Part shown: positions 1-8,434 of the stretch, in pieces
How the letters are laid out: each line of letters opens with the position of its first letter
Numbering within the stretch: position 1 is the first letter of the stretch
Assembly (NCBI RefSeq): GCF_003234445.2
Contig: NZ_CP126269.1
Span: forward strand, 1,612,001-1,676,000
DNA length: 64,000 nucleotides
Reading direction: 5' to 3'
DNA from: Curtobacterium sp. MCLR17_036
Lineage (GTDB): Bacteria > Actinomycetota > Actinomycetes > Actinomycetales > Microbacteriaceae
Notes under the pieces: generated by a model
Databases searched by the model: none
The model's input: only the letters and a program-made list of their open reading frames with translations
Told to the model about the DNA's origin: nothing
Made by a program: the position numbers and the translations under genes

Positions 1-285
1 CGCAACGCGCCGTGCACGGGGCGTCGCGGTCGCACGTACAGCTGCTCGGGGAGCGGCGGCGCGGCAGTTCGTGCGACCTCGGGCGCCAACGCTCCGGCGC
101 AGGAGCAGGGGAAGCGCTCGAGCGGCCCGCGCGCCGAGGTCGCGCAACGCGCCGCCGGCGGGGCGCCGTGGTCGCTCGATCGGCTGCTGCGGGGGCGTCG
201 GGGCGGCAGTTCGAGCGACCTCGGCCGGCTCCGATCCCGCGCCGCACCAGGGGAAGCGCGCAGTTGCACGACGCAACCTTCGTGC
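1..285. repeat. 142-bp imperfect direct repeat, two copies
   Basis: Both copies open with CGCAACGCGCCG (positions 1 and 143). Shared blocks keep a constant 142-bp offset: CGGCAGTTCG-GCGACCTCGG at 62 and 204, and CAGGGGAAGCGC at 106 and 248. No reading frame here looks coding. The first copy may extend beyond the window edge. Function unknown. Confidence 0.6.
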
Positions 286-299
286 GTGACACGCCGCTC

Positions 300-478
300 G
301 GGAGCGGCGGAATCATGCACCACGCGGCAGGAGCGTGCGTTACAGCGGTGTAAACAATCGGCCCTCGGTTCGGTCGGTTCCGTGACAGGGTGATACCAAT
401 GAGCGTTCCTGGTCGGCCACACAGACGATCCACCCCCGGCCCAGGACCCTTGCAATCACGACCAGAGAGGCAGCGGAC
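300..478 (+). promoter_or_regulatory. leader/promoter zone of the ABC importer
   Basis: This stretch is poorer in G+C than its surroundings and holds two -10-like islands, TAAACAAT (351-358) and GATACCAAT (392-400). Neither has a clear -35 box. AGAGAGG at about 464-470 serves as the ribosome binding site for the start at 479. Confidence 0.3.
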
Positions 479-2095
479 ATGGCATCCGTGACCAAGTGGG
501 GCAAGCGCGGCATCGCGCTCGGCGCCGGTGCAGCAGCGACGGCGCTGGTGCTCACCGGCTGCGCGAGCAGCAGCGTGAGTGACACCGAACTGAACGGCCT
601 GAGCATCGGGACGACGGACAAGATCACGTCCCTCGACCCGGCGGGTTCCTACGACAACGGCTCCTTCGCCGTGCAGAACCAGGTCTTCCCGTTCCTGATG
701 AACACCCCGGTGGGCAGCCCGGACGTCGAGCCCGACATCGCCACGAAGGCGGAGTTCACGAACCCGACCACGTACGAGGTCACCCTCAAGGACGGGCTCG
801 AGTTCGCGAACGGCAACAAGCTCACCTCGAGCGACGTGAAGTTCTCGTTCGACCGCGAGTTGAAGATCAACAACGAGAACGGCCCGCAGTCGCTGCTGGC
901 CAACCTCAAGAGCATCGACACCCCGGACGACACGACCGTGGTGTTCAACCTCGACCACGCCGACCAGACCTGGCCGCAGGTGCTCTCGAGCCCCGCGGGC
1001 CCGATCGTCGACGAGGACGTCTTCAGCGCGACGAAGCTCACCAGCGCCGACGACATCGTCAAGGGCAAGGCGTTCGCCGGGCAGTACCAGATCAGCTCCT
1101 ACAAGGAGAACCAGCTGATCCAGTACAAGGTGAACCCGAAGTACGACGGCGTGCTCGGCAAGGCGAAGACCGACGAGGTGACGGCCAACTACTTCACAAA
1201 GGAGACCGACCTCAAGCTCGCCGTGCAGAAGGGCGACGTCGACGTGGCGTACCGCTCGCTCACGCCGACCGACATCTCGGACCTGCGCAAGGACGACAAG
1301 CTGACGGTCACGGACGGCCCCGGCGGCGAGATCCGCTACGTGGTCTTCAACTTCAAGACCCAGCCGTTCGGCACCGGTCAGGACGACGCCGACGAGGCGA
1401 AGGCCCTCGCCGTGCGCCAGGCCGCCGCTGACGTGGTCGACCGCGCCGCCCTGGCGAAGGAGGTCTACAACGACACCTTCACCCCGCTGTACTCGATGGT
1501 GCCGGACGGCCTCACCGGTGCGGTCCAGCCGTTCAAGGACATGTACGGCGACGGCAACGGCGGCCCGGACGTGTCGAAGGCGAAGAAGACCCTCGCCGAC
1601 GCGGGCGTCACCGGCAAGGTGCAGCTCGACATCCAGTACGCGCCCGACCACTACGGCTCGGCGTCGGACGACGAGTACGCACTGCTCAAGACCCAGCTCG
1701 AGGACTCCGGCCTGTTCACCGTCAACATCCAGTCGACGGTCTACACGACCTACGCCCAGGAGCGCACGAAGGACGCCTACCCGGAGTACCAGCTCGGCTG
1801 GTTCCCCGACTTCTCCGACGCCGACAACTACCTGTCGCCGTTCTTCACCAAGGAGAACTTCGTCCAGAACCACTACGACGACTCGGTCATCCAGGACCTC
1901 ATCGCGAAGGAGCAGGCGGAGTCCGACCCGGACAAGCGTGCCGACCTGATCGAGCAGGCCCAGGAGCGCGAGGCGTCGCAGATCTCGACGCTGCCCCTGC
2001 TGCAGGGCAAGTCCGTCGCGGTCGCGAGCAAGGACGTCAAGGGGCTCCAGCTCGACGCCTCGTTCAAGTTCCGCTACGCCACGCTGAGCAAGTAG
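479..2095 (+). CDS. ABC transporter substrate-binding lipoprotein, family 5 (peptide type)
   Basis: A 538-residue extracytoplasmic solute receptor of the oligopeptide/dipeptide/nickel class. The N-terminus has a basic stretch, a hydrophobic core and the lipobox LTGC with Cys28, so it should be a lipoprotein tethered to the outer face of the membrane. The mature protein follows the SBP_bac_5 pattern (early SLDPAG segment, then the family's usual length). The ATG at 479 is preceded by AGAGAGG. It heads a cluster with two permeases and ATPases on the same strand. A strong hairpin directly downstream probably makes this gene more highly expressed than the permeases. The ligand (peptide, opine or other) cannot be read from sequence. 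Confidence 0.93.
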   Translation: MASVTKWGKRGIALGAGAAATALVLTGCASSSVSDTELNGLSIGTTDKITSLDPAGSYDNGSFAVQNQVFPFLMNTPVGSPDVEPDIATKAEFTNPTTYEVTLKDGLEFANGNKLTSSDVKFSFDRELKINNENGPQSLLANLKSIDTPDDTTVVFNLDHADQTWPQVLSSPAGPIVDEDVFSATKLTSADDIVKGKAFAGQYQISSYKENQLIQYKVNPKYDGVLGKAKTDEVTANYFTKETDLKLAVQKGDVDVAYRSLTPTDISDLRKDDKLTVTDGPGGEIRYVVFNFKTQPFGTGQDDADEAKALAVRQAAADVVDRAALAKEVYNDTFTPLYSMVPDGLTGAVQPFKDMYGDGNGGPDVSKAKKTLADAGVTGKVQLDIQYAPDHYGSASDDEYALLKTQLEDSGLFTVNIQSTVYTTYAQERTKDAYPEYQLGWFPDFSDADNYLSPFFTKENFVQNHYDDSVIQDLIAKEQAESDPDKRADLIEQAQEREASQISTLPLLQGKSVAVASKDVKGLQLDASFKFRYATLSK

Positions 2096-2116
2096 GCACG
2101 GAACACCGAGCCCTCC

Positions 2117-2161
2117 GCGCAGGCCGCGGGCGTCCCCACGAGGAACGCCCGCGGCCTGCGC
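2117..2161 (+). terminator. intra-operon hairpin, partial terminator
   Basis: A perfect 17-bp stem (2117-2133 with 2145-2161) and an 11-nt loop lie between the binding-protein gene and the first permease, with no T-tract. The position fits attenuation or 3'-end protection that favours the binding-protein transcript. Confidence 0.65.
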
Positions 2162-2187
2162 ACGGCTGAGAAAGGCACCCCACGACC

Positions 2188-3285
2188 GTGACCCTCACGA
2201 ACCCCGAGGCGATCGAGACCGACCCGATCAAACCGCAGGCACAGCGACGTGCCGGTGGTGGCGGCGGCGGACTCGGCCGGTACATCCTCGTCAGATTCCT
2301 CCTCATCATCCCGACCGTCTTCATCCTGGTGACGCTCGTGTTCTTCCTGATGCGCGTCATCGGGAACCCGATCACCGCCTCGGTCGGTGGTCGCCTCACC
2401 CCCACGCAGCTGCAGGAACGCCTGCACGCCGCCGGGTACGACCGGCCCGTGGTCGTGCAGTACCTGGAGTACCTCGGCAAGCTGCTGCGGGGCGACTTCG
2501 GCTCGGCCTCGACGGACAACCGCCCGGTGACCGAGATCATCCTGCAGTACGGCGGCGCGACCGCCGAGCTCGTCTTCTACGCGCTCGTCGTCGCCCTCGT
2601 GCTCGGCATCCCGCTCGGCATGCTCGCGGCCTACCTGCGCGACAAGTGGCCGGACGTGCTGCTCCGGGCCCTCGCGATCCTGACGTACGCGACCCCGGTG
2701 TTCTTCGGCGGTCTGCTGCTCAAGCTCGTCTTCTCGGTGTGGCTCGGCTGGCTGCCGCTGGGGGACCGCGCCTCGTCCCGGGTCCAGCTCGTCCTCGACG
2801 GCATCCCCGGCGCGAGCGGCATCTACATCATCGACGCGCTCCGCACCGGCAACGCCGAGATCATCGGCGACGTGCTCCAGCACGCGGTGCTGCCGGCGCT
2901 GACCCTCGGCCTGCTGACGGCCGGCATCTTCCTGCGGCTCGTCCGCGCGAACATGATCGGCTCGCTCGGCTCCGAGTACGTCGACGCCGCCCGGTCGCGT
3001 GGTGTCCGCGAGTCCCGACTGGTCCGCACGCACGCGTTCCGTCCGGCGCTCGTGCCGATCATCACCGTGATGGGCCTGCAGATCGCGATGCTGCTCGGCG
3101 GCTCGGTGCTCACCGAGACCACCTTCGGCTGGCGCGGCCTCGGCTTCGAACTCAACCAGTACCTGTCCGCCCGTGACTTCGTCGCGGTGCAGGGCATCGT
3201 CGCGATGCTCGCGGTCATCGTCGCCGTGACGAACTTCGTCGTCGACGTCATCGCCGCCCTGATCGACCCGAGAGTGAGGTTCTAG
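2188..3285 (+). CDS. ABC transporter permease, DppB/OppB type
   Basis: A 365-residue inner-membrane permease, the first transmembrane subunit of the importer. A short cytoplasmic N-terminus (Gly-rich around residue 30) leads into TM1. The C-terminal half carries the EAA loop that docks the ATPase: YVDAARSRGV followed by HAFRPALVPI. The last helices end in the usual ALIDPRVRF tail. The GTG start at 2188 follows GAGAAAGGC. The next permease begins 2 bp after the stop, so translation is coupled. Length and topology are normal for the family. Confidence 0.93.
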   Translation: MTLTNPEAIETDPIKPQAQRRAGGGGGGLGRYILVRFLLIIPTVFILVTLVFFLMRVIGNPITASVGGRLTPTQLQERLHAAGYDRPVVVQYLEYLGKLLRGDFGSASTDNRPVTEIILQYGGATAELVFYALVVALVLGIPLGMLAAYLRDKWPDVLLRALAILTYATPVFFGGLLLKLVFSVWLGWLPLGDRASSRVQLVLDGIPGASGIYIIDALRTGNAEIIGDVLQHAVLPALTLGLLTAGIFLRLVRANMIGSLGSEYVDAARSRGVRESRLVRTHAFRPALVPIITVMGLQIAMLLGGSVLTETTFGWRGLGFELNQYLSARDFVAVQGIVAMLAVIVAVTNFVVDVIAALIDPRVRF

Positions 3286-3287
3286 AG

Positions 3288-4283
3288 ATGGCTGACACCT
3301 CCCTCGTCGACCGCCACGAACCGCTGTGGAAGCGGCTGCCCGTCGTGGTCCAGCTCCGCCGGAGCACCGGCTGGCAGCGCGCCATGCTCATCGTCGGCGT
3401 GGTCGTCTGCGCCGTCTACCTCGTCGTCGCGATCGCCGCGCCGCTCATCGCCCCGTACGGCTTCGGTCAGCTGCAGGGCGACGACGGCGTGAGCTTCCCG
3501 CGCACCGGCTCCCCGAGCCCCGAGCACATCTGGGGCACGACGGTCGGTGGCTTCGACGTGTTCAGCCGCGTCGTCTACGGCGCCCGCACGGCGGTCCTCG
3601 TCGTCATCGTCGCCGTGGTGGTGTCGATCCTCGTCGGTGTCCTGCTCGGCATGGTGTCCGGGTACCTCGGCGGCTGGCTCGACCGCATCCTCGTCGTGGT
3701 GGCCGACGCGATCTACGCGTTCCCGTCGCTGCTCCTGGCGATCGTCGTGTCGATCGTCATCTCCGGTGGACGGTCGAGCTACAGCGGCGGCATCCTCGCG
3801 GCGGCGATCTCGATCACCGTCGTCTACGTGCCGCAGTACTTCCGGGTGGTCCGCGCCGAGGCCGTGCGCCTGAAGAACGACGCCTTCGTCGAGTCGGCGC
3901 GCGTGATGGGCACGAACCCGTGGCGGATCATGACCCGGCACGTCCTGCGGAACTCGACCCGGTCCCTGCCGCTCATCCTGACGCTCAACGCGAGCGACGC
4001 GATCCTGACCCTGGCCGGCCTCGGCTTCCTGGGCTTCGGCATCGGACCGACCGCCGGTGCGGAGTGGGGCTACGACCTCAGCCGCGCCCTGGCCGACGTC
4101 GCGTCGGGCGTGTGGTGGACCGGCGTGTTCCCCGGTGTCGCGATCGTCGTGCTCGTCCTCGGCGTCACGTTCATCGGCGAGAGCCTCAACGACATCTCCG
4201 ACCCGCGTCTGCGCGCACGCCGCCGGCTGAAGCAGCTGGTGTCCCGCAAGCAGGCGACCGACACGGAAGGGGCGGCCGCATGA
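3288..4283 (+). CDS. ABC transporter permease, DppC/OppC type
   Basis: A 331-residue second permease. One N-terminal helix is followed by the periplasmic segment with the HIWGTT motif typical of DppC-type proteins, then five helices. The EAA loop reads FVESARVMGTNPWRIMTRHV, and the C-terminus has the SDPRLRARRR tail. The ATG at 3288 lies 2 bp after the upstream stop, and the 3' end overlaps the ATPase start by 4 bp (ATGA). It forms the translocation channel with the neighbouring permease. Confidence 0.93.
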   Translation: MADTSLVDRHEPLWKRLPVVVQLRRSTGWQRAMLIVGVVVCAVYLVVAIAAPLIAPYGFGQLQGDDGVSFPRTGSPSPEHIWGTTVGGFDVFSRVVYGARTAVLVVIVAVVVSILVGVLLGMVSGYLGGWLDRILVVVADAIYAFPSLLLAIVVSIVISGGRSSYSGGILAAAISITVVYVPQYFRVVRAEAVRLKNDAFVESARVMGTNPWRIMTRHVLRNSTRSLPLILTLNASDAILTLAGLGFLGFGIGPTAGAEWGYDLSRALADVASGVWWTGVFPGVAIVVLVLGVTFIGESLNDISDPRLRARRRLKQLVSRKQATDTEGAAA

Positions 4284-6010
4284 CGGACGCAACCCCGGGC
4301 CTCCCGGCCGACGACGCGACCGACCGAAGCACCGCCCCCCGCGGCACCGGTGCCGAGTCCGTCGCCGTCGTCGACGACCTGACCGTCACGTTCGCGACCG
4401 ACAACGGCGCCGTCGACGCGGTGAAGGGCGTCAGCATCGACGTCCGTCCGGGCGAGGTCCTCGCCCTCGTCGGCGAGTCCGGGTCCGGCAAGTCGGTCAC
4501 GGCGCGCAGCATGCTCCGCCTCATGCCGGAGACGGCGACCCTCGGCGGCGCCGTCTACCTCGACGGCACCGACGTGGTGAGCGTCGGCGCGCAGAAGCTC
4601 CGCGAGCTGCGGGGCACGGCGGGCGCGATGGTGTTCCAGGAGCCCTCGACCGCGCTGAACCCGGTGTTCACGGTCGGGTGGCAGATTGCGGAGGGCCTGC
4701 GCGCCCACGGCGGCGTCTCGAAGCAGGAGGCCCGCGAGAAGGCGATCGACTACCTGCGCCGCGTCGGCATCCCCGACCCGGAGACCCGTGTCGACCACTA
4801 CCCGCACCAGTTCTCGGGCGGGCAGAAGCAGCGCGTCGTCATCGCGAGCGCCCTGGCCCTCGAGCCGAGCGTCATCATCGCCGACGAACCGACCACCGCG
4901 CTCGACGTCACGGTGCAGGCCGAGATCCTCGACCTGCTCCGTCGGTGCCGTGACGAGTTCGGTGCTGCCATCGTCATCATCACGCACAACATGGGCGTCG
5001 TCGCCGACCTCGCCGACCGCGTCGCGGTGATGTACCAGGGCGAGATCGTCGAGGAGGCCACGGCGACGGACCTCTTCTCGAAGCCGCAGGCCGACTACAC
5101 GAAGCGGCTGCTCGCGGCCGTGCCCCGGCTCGAGGCCTCGACGGGGACCGCCCGCCGCGCCGCGATCTCCGAGGACGTCACCCCGCTCGTCGAGGCGAAG
5201 GGGCTCGTCATCGAGTACCCGGGCCGCCTCGGCTCGCCCGCCTTCACGGCGGTCAAGGGCGTCGACCTGGCGATCCGTCCGGGCGAGGTGCTCGGCCTGG
5301 TGGGGGAGTCCGGCTCGGGCAAGACCACGATCGGGCGCGCGATGGCGGGCCTGACGAAGGTCACCGGCGGGTCGCTGAACGTCCTCGGCGCCGAGATGCG
5401 CGGGTTCCGCGAGCGGGACTTCAAGCACCTGCGGAAGGACATCGGGTTCGTCTTCCAGGACCCGGCGACGTCGTTCAACCCGCTGCTCACCATCGCCGAG
5501 TGCGTCGCCGAGCCGCTCGTGGTGCACGGCGTGGTGTCGAGCCCCCGGGCGGCCCGGAAGCAGGTCGACGAACTGCTCGAGGCCGTCCAGCTGCCGGCCG
5601 CCTACGGCGAGCGGTACCCGCACGAGCTCTCCGGCGGACAGCGCCAGCGTGCCTCGCTGGCCCGGTCGCTGGCGCTCCGGCCGAAGCTGCTCATCGCCGA
5701 CGAGCCGACGAGTGCGCTCGACGTGTCCGTGCAGGCCCGCGTGCTCGAGCTCTTCCTCGAGCTCCAGCAGGACCTCGGCTTCGCCTCGCTCTTCATCAGC
5801 CACGACCTGGCGGTCGTCGGCGCGCTCTCCGACCGCATCGCGGTGCTCTACCGGGGCGACCTGGTCGAGTCGGGGACGACGGCACAGGTGCTCGGTTCGC
5901 CGCAGCACCCGTACACGCAGCGACTCCTCGCGTCGCTGCCCGTGCCGGACCCGGCGGAACAGGCGGAGCGACGGCGTACGCTGGAGCGACTGGAGAACGT
6001 CGGGTCCTGA
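4280..6010 (+). CDS. double ATP-binding protein of the importer (DppD-DppF fusion)
   Basis: A 576-residue cytosolic ATPase with two complete ABC domains in one chain, as common in actinobacterial peptide importers. Domain 1 (about residues 30-290) has GESGSGKS, the signature FSGGQKQR, Walker B VIIADEP and switch His in ITHNMG. Domain 2 (about 310-570) has GESGSGKTT, LSGGQRQR, LLIADEP and ISHDL. Both sites therefore look catalytically intact, so this protein alone can power the permease pair. The ATG at 4280 overlaps the permease stop (ATGA). A hairpin terminator follows at 6026. Confidence 0.93.
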   Translation: MTDATPGLPADDATDRSTAPRGTGAESVAVVDDLTVTFATDNGAVDAVKGVSIDVRPGEVLALVGESGSGKSVTARSMLRLMPETATLGGAVYLDGTDVVSVGAQKLRELRGTAGAMVFQEPSTALNPVFTVGWQIAEGLRAHGGVSKQEAREKAIDYLRRVGIPDPETRVDHYPHQFSGGQKQRVVIASALALEPSVIIADEPTTALDVTVQAEILDLLRRCRDEFGAAIVIITHNMGVVADLADRVAVMYQGEIVEEATATDLFSKPQADYTKRLLAAVPRLEASTGTARRAAISEDVTPLVEAKGLVIEYPGRLGSPAFTAVKGVDLAIRPGEVLGLVGESGSGKTTIGRAMAGLTKVTGGSLNVLGAEMRGFRERDFKHLRKDIGFVFQDPATSFNPLLTIAECVAEPLVVHGVVSSPRAARKQVDELLEAVQLPAAYGERYPHELSGGQRQRASLARSLALRPKLLIADEPTSALDVSVQARVLELFLELQQDLGFASLFISHDLAVVGALSDRIAVLYRGDLVESGTTAQVLGSPQHPYTQRLLASLPVPDPAEQAERRRTLERLENVGS

Positions 6011-6025
6011 TCCGACGTGACCGCA

Positions 6026-6068
6026 CTGGAGGCCCGGCCCGCGTCGACGACGCACGCCGGGCCTCCAG
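6026..6068 (+). terminator. GGAGGC-type hairpin terminator
   Basis: A perfect 13-bp stem (6026-6038 with 6056-6068, arms CTGGAGGCCCGGC and its complement) with a 17-nt loop and no T-tract, 15 bp after the double-ATPase stop. It belongs to a recurring hairpin class in this window. Confidence 0.75.
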
Positions 6069-6158
6069 GGCGGTCGCCTCCACCGCAGCACGCACGACGG
6101 TCCCGCCTGTGGCGGCCCGTCGCGGACCGCCGCCAGGGGGCGGCGTGGAAGGGGATCC

Positions 6159-7109
6159 ATGATCGCGGTCAACGGACCGGCGGTCGTCGCCGACGACGTC
6201 TCGATCGAGTACCGGGGCGGACGCGGCGCCGAGACCATCCGGGCGGTCGACGGCGTCAGCCTGACCGTCCGCCAGGGCGAGATCCTGGCGCTCCTGGGGG
6301 AGTCCGGCTCGGGCAAGTCGACCTTCGCCGCCGCGATCGCCGGTCAGCTCGGCGCCCACGGCGAGGGCGAGGGGGCCCTGCGCCGGCACATCGTCGGCGG
6401 CGAGCTGACGGTGCTCGGACAGAAGACCCGCGGCCTGCGCGCGTCCTCGCGCAAGGCGGAGCGCCTGAGCGGCCGCATCGGCTACCTGCCGCAGGACGGC
6501 GCCGACCGGTTGAGCCCCGACCTGACCGTCGGCGAGGCGATCGCCGAGCCGATCTACGCCAGGGACCGCCGGTTCGACCGGCGCGAGGCCGGGCTCATCG
6601 TCGCGCGGCTCGTCGACGCCGTGCACCTGCCGCTCGGCATCATGCGCCTGAACACGTGGGAACTCTCGAGCGGGCAGCGCCAGCGCGTCGCCCTCGCCCG
6701 GGCGCTCGTGCTCGAGCCGCAGCTGCTCGTCGCCGACGAACCGGCCCGCGGTGTCGACGTGCTCGTCCGCCAGTCGGTGCTCGAGGCCCTCGCGACCCTG
6801 CAGCGGAACCGGCACTTCTCGGCCGTCGTGGTGTCGAGCGACCTGCGCGAGGCCCGGGCCCTGGCCGACCGTGTCGCCGTGATGTCCGACGCGCGCCTGG
6901 TCGGGCTCGGCACCTTCGACGAGGTCCTGGACAACCCGGTCGACCCGTACGTCCGCACCCTGGCGGCCACGGCCGCGCGCGGCGTGAAGCGTCGTCCGGC
7001 ACCCACCGCACCGCGGCGCTCGTCGGCGCCGCGCCGACCGGTCGCGGCCGGCAACGCGCCCGTCACCGCCGGGACCGGCCCCCGCGCCGAGCGACAGGAG
7101 ACCCCGTGA
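6159..7109 (+). CDS. additional ABC ATPase with altered switch residue
   Basis: A 316-residue protein with one ABC domain of the peptide-importer class. Walker A GESGSGKST is at 47-55, Q-loop Gln at 112, signature LSSGQ at 169-173 (normally LSGGQ) and Walker B LLVADEP at 189-195. The H-loop reads SSDL near 226-229, where relatives have SHDL, so the switch histidine is replaced by Ser. The last 45 residues are a Pro/Arg/Ala-rich tail. It lies after a terminator and overlaps the downstream dehydrogenase by 4 bp. The upstream double ATPase already supplies two sites, so this may be an auxiliary or regulatory subunit. Its ATPase activity is doubtful. Confidence 0.85.
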   Translation: MIAVNGPAVVADDVSIEYRGGRGAETIRAVDGVSLTVRQGEILALLGESGSGKSTFAAAIAGQLGAHGEGEGALRRHIVGGELTVLGQKTRGLRASSRKAERLSGRIGYLPQDGADRLSPDLTVGEAIAEPIYARDRRFDRREAGLIVARLVDAVHLPLGIMRLNTWELSSGQRQRVALARALVLEPQLLVADEPARGVDVLVRQSVLEALATLQRNRHFSAVVVSSDLREARALADRVAVMSDARLVGLGTFDEVLDNPVDPYVRTLAATAARGVKRRPAPTAPRRSSAPRRPVAAGNAPVTAGTGPRAERQETP

Positions 7110-8107
7110 GCCCGTCCACCCGCGGCCACCGCGCCGTCGTGCCGACCGGCGGCGGTGCGCTGCCCGTCGAGGTCCCGACACCCGGCCCCGTCGCCGTGCT
7201 CCCCGAGCCGACCGACCTGCACGTCACCGCCGTGACCGAGGCGGGCGGCACCGTCGCGCCGCTCGACGCCGACACCCGCGGGGTCGTCTGGCTCGACGCG
7301 CACGACCCGGCCGGCCTGGCCGACGCCCTCGTCACCGCTCCCGGCATCGGTTGGGTGCAGCTGCCCTTCGCCGGCGTGGACGCCTTCGCGCACCTCATCG
7401 AGGAGCACGGCGACCGGGTGCTCTTCACCTCGGCCAAGGGTGCCTACGCCGAGCCGGTGGCGGAGCACGCACTGGCGCTCACGCTGGCGACGCTCCGCGT
7501 GCTGCAGCGTCGGGCGCGGGCGACCTCGTGGGCCACCGAGCCCGAGGGCGTCTCGCTCTACGGCCGGAACGTCGTCGTCATCGGCGCCGGCGGCATCGCC
7601 GTCGAGTACCTGCGGCTCGTGGCCCCGTTCGACGTCGACGTGACCGTCGTGCGGCGCTCGGCCGACCCCGTGCCGGGTGCGTCACGCACCGTGACGACCG
7701 ACCGCCTCGACGAGGTGCTGCCCGACGCGGACGTCGTCGTGGTCGCGGCGGCCATGACCTCGGGCACGACGAAGCTCCTGGGGGAGCGGCAGTTCGGCCT
7801 CATGCAGCCGAGCGCTCGCCTGGTGAACATCGCCCGCGGTGGCCTGGTCGACACCGATGCCCTCGTGGCGGCACTGCGCGCGGGCGAGATCGCCGCGGCC
7901 GGTCTCGACGTCACCGATCCGGAACCGCTGCCGGACGACCACCCGCTGTGGTCCGAGCCGGGCGCGCTCATCACGCCCCACCAGGCGGACACGCCGGAGA
8001 TGGTCGGCCCGCTGCTCGCCGAGCGGATCCGCCTCAACACGACGGCGTTCCTCGGCCGGAGCGCGGACCGGTTCGTCGGCGTCGTGGACCCGACCGCCGG
8101 GTACTGA
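7106..8107 (+). CDS. D-isomer-specific 2-hydroxyacid dehydrogenase
   Basis: A 333-residue NAD(P)-dependent oxidoreductase interconverting 2-hydroxy and 2-oxo acids. The cofactor domain has GAGGIAVEYLR (GxGxxG-like). The catalytic Arg is in NIARGGLVDT, the Glu in DPEPLPDDHPLW and the His in TPHQADTP, giving the full Arg-Glu-His set. The GTG at 7106 overlaps the ATPase stop (GTGA) and follows ACAGGAG. Linkage to the importer suggests it acts on a product of the imported substrate. The exact substrate is not predictable. Confidence 0.9.
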   Translation: MSPSTRGHRAVVPTGGGALPVEVPTPGPVAVLPEPTDLHVTAVTEAGGTVAPLDADTRGVVWLDAHDPAGLADALVTAPGIGWVQLPFAGVDAFAHLIEEHGDRVLFTSAKGAYAEPVAEHALALTLATLRVLQRRARATSWATEPEGVSLYGRNVVVIGAGGIAVEYLRLVAPFDVDVTVVRRSADPVPGASRTVTTDRLDEVLPDADVVVVAAAMTSGTTKLLGERQFGLMQPSARLVNIARGGLVDTDALVAALRAGEIAAAGLDVTDPEPLPDDHPLWSEPGALITPHQADTPEMVGPLLAERIRLNTTAFLGRSADRFVGVVDPTAGY

Positions 8108-8194
8108 GCGGCGCAAGGCCCACCGCGCCCCGCTGCGAGGTCGCGGCGCGCCCGGGCGGCGTGTCCGATGCGGTGGAGTGCCTCGCGGTACTGC

Positions 8195-8200
8195 TATGCT
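8195..8200 (+). promoter_or_regulatory. -10 candidate for tRNA-Asn
   Basis: TATGCT lies about 40 bp before the tRNA in an otherwise G+C-rich gap. No convincing -35 box is visible. Confidence 0.3.
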
Positions 8201-8240
8201 GTTACCCGTTGTTCGCACGTCATCCGCCAGCGGACAGTGA

Positions 8241-8313
8241 TCCTCGATAGCTCAATTGGCAGAGCAGCCGGCTGTTAACCGGCAGGTTGTTGGTTCGAGT
8301 CCAACTCGGGGAG
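8241..8313 (+). tRNA. tRNA-Asn (GTT)
   Basis: A 73-nt cloverleaf. The acceptor arm TCCTCGA pairs with TCGGGGA (one T-G wobble), the anticodon loop is CTGTTAA with anticodon GTT, and the T-loop is TTCGAGT. The discriminator is G and CCA is not encoded. Confidence 0.96.
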
Positions 8314-8320
8314 CGACAGG

Positions 8321-8348
8321 CCCTCACCCTCCGGGGTGGGGGTCTTCT
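8321..8348 (+). terminator. rho-independent terminator after tRNA-Asn
   Basis: A 9-bp stem (8321-8329 with 8334-8342, one T-G pair), TCCG tetraloop and a TCTTCT tract. Confidence 0.7.
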
Positions 8349-8418
8349 GCGTTCCCGGGGCCTTCTGGGTTTCCGGACGGTCGGCGACGCCGCACCGGGG
8401 CGCGATCGGACTCCGCGA

Positions 8419-8424
8419 TAGCAT
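8419..8424 (+). promoter_or_regulatory. -10 box TAGCAT
   Basis: It sits 10 nt before the ATG at 8435, leaving at most a few nucleotides of leader. Confidence 0.4.
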
Positions 8425-8434
8425 TTCCCCTGCT

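Noticed and set aside
4070..7181. Long minus-strand frames across the ABC ATPase genes
   Set aside because: Antisense shadows of the Walker-containing proteins; no ribosome binding sites or domains.
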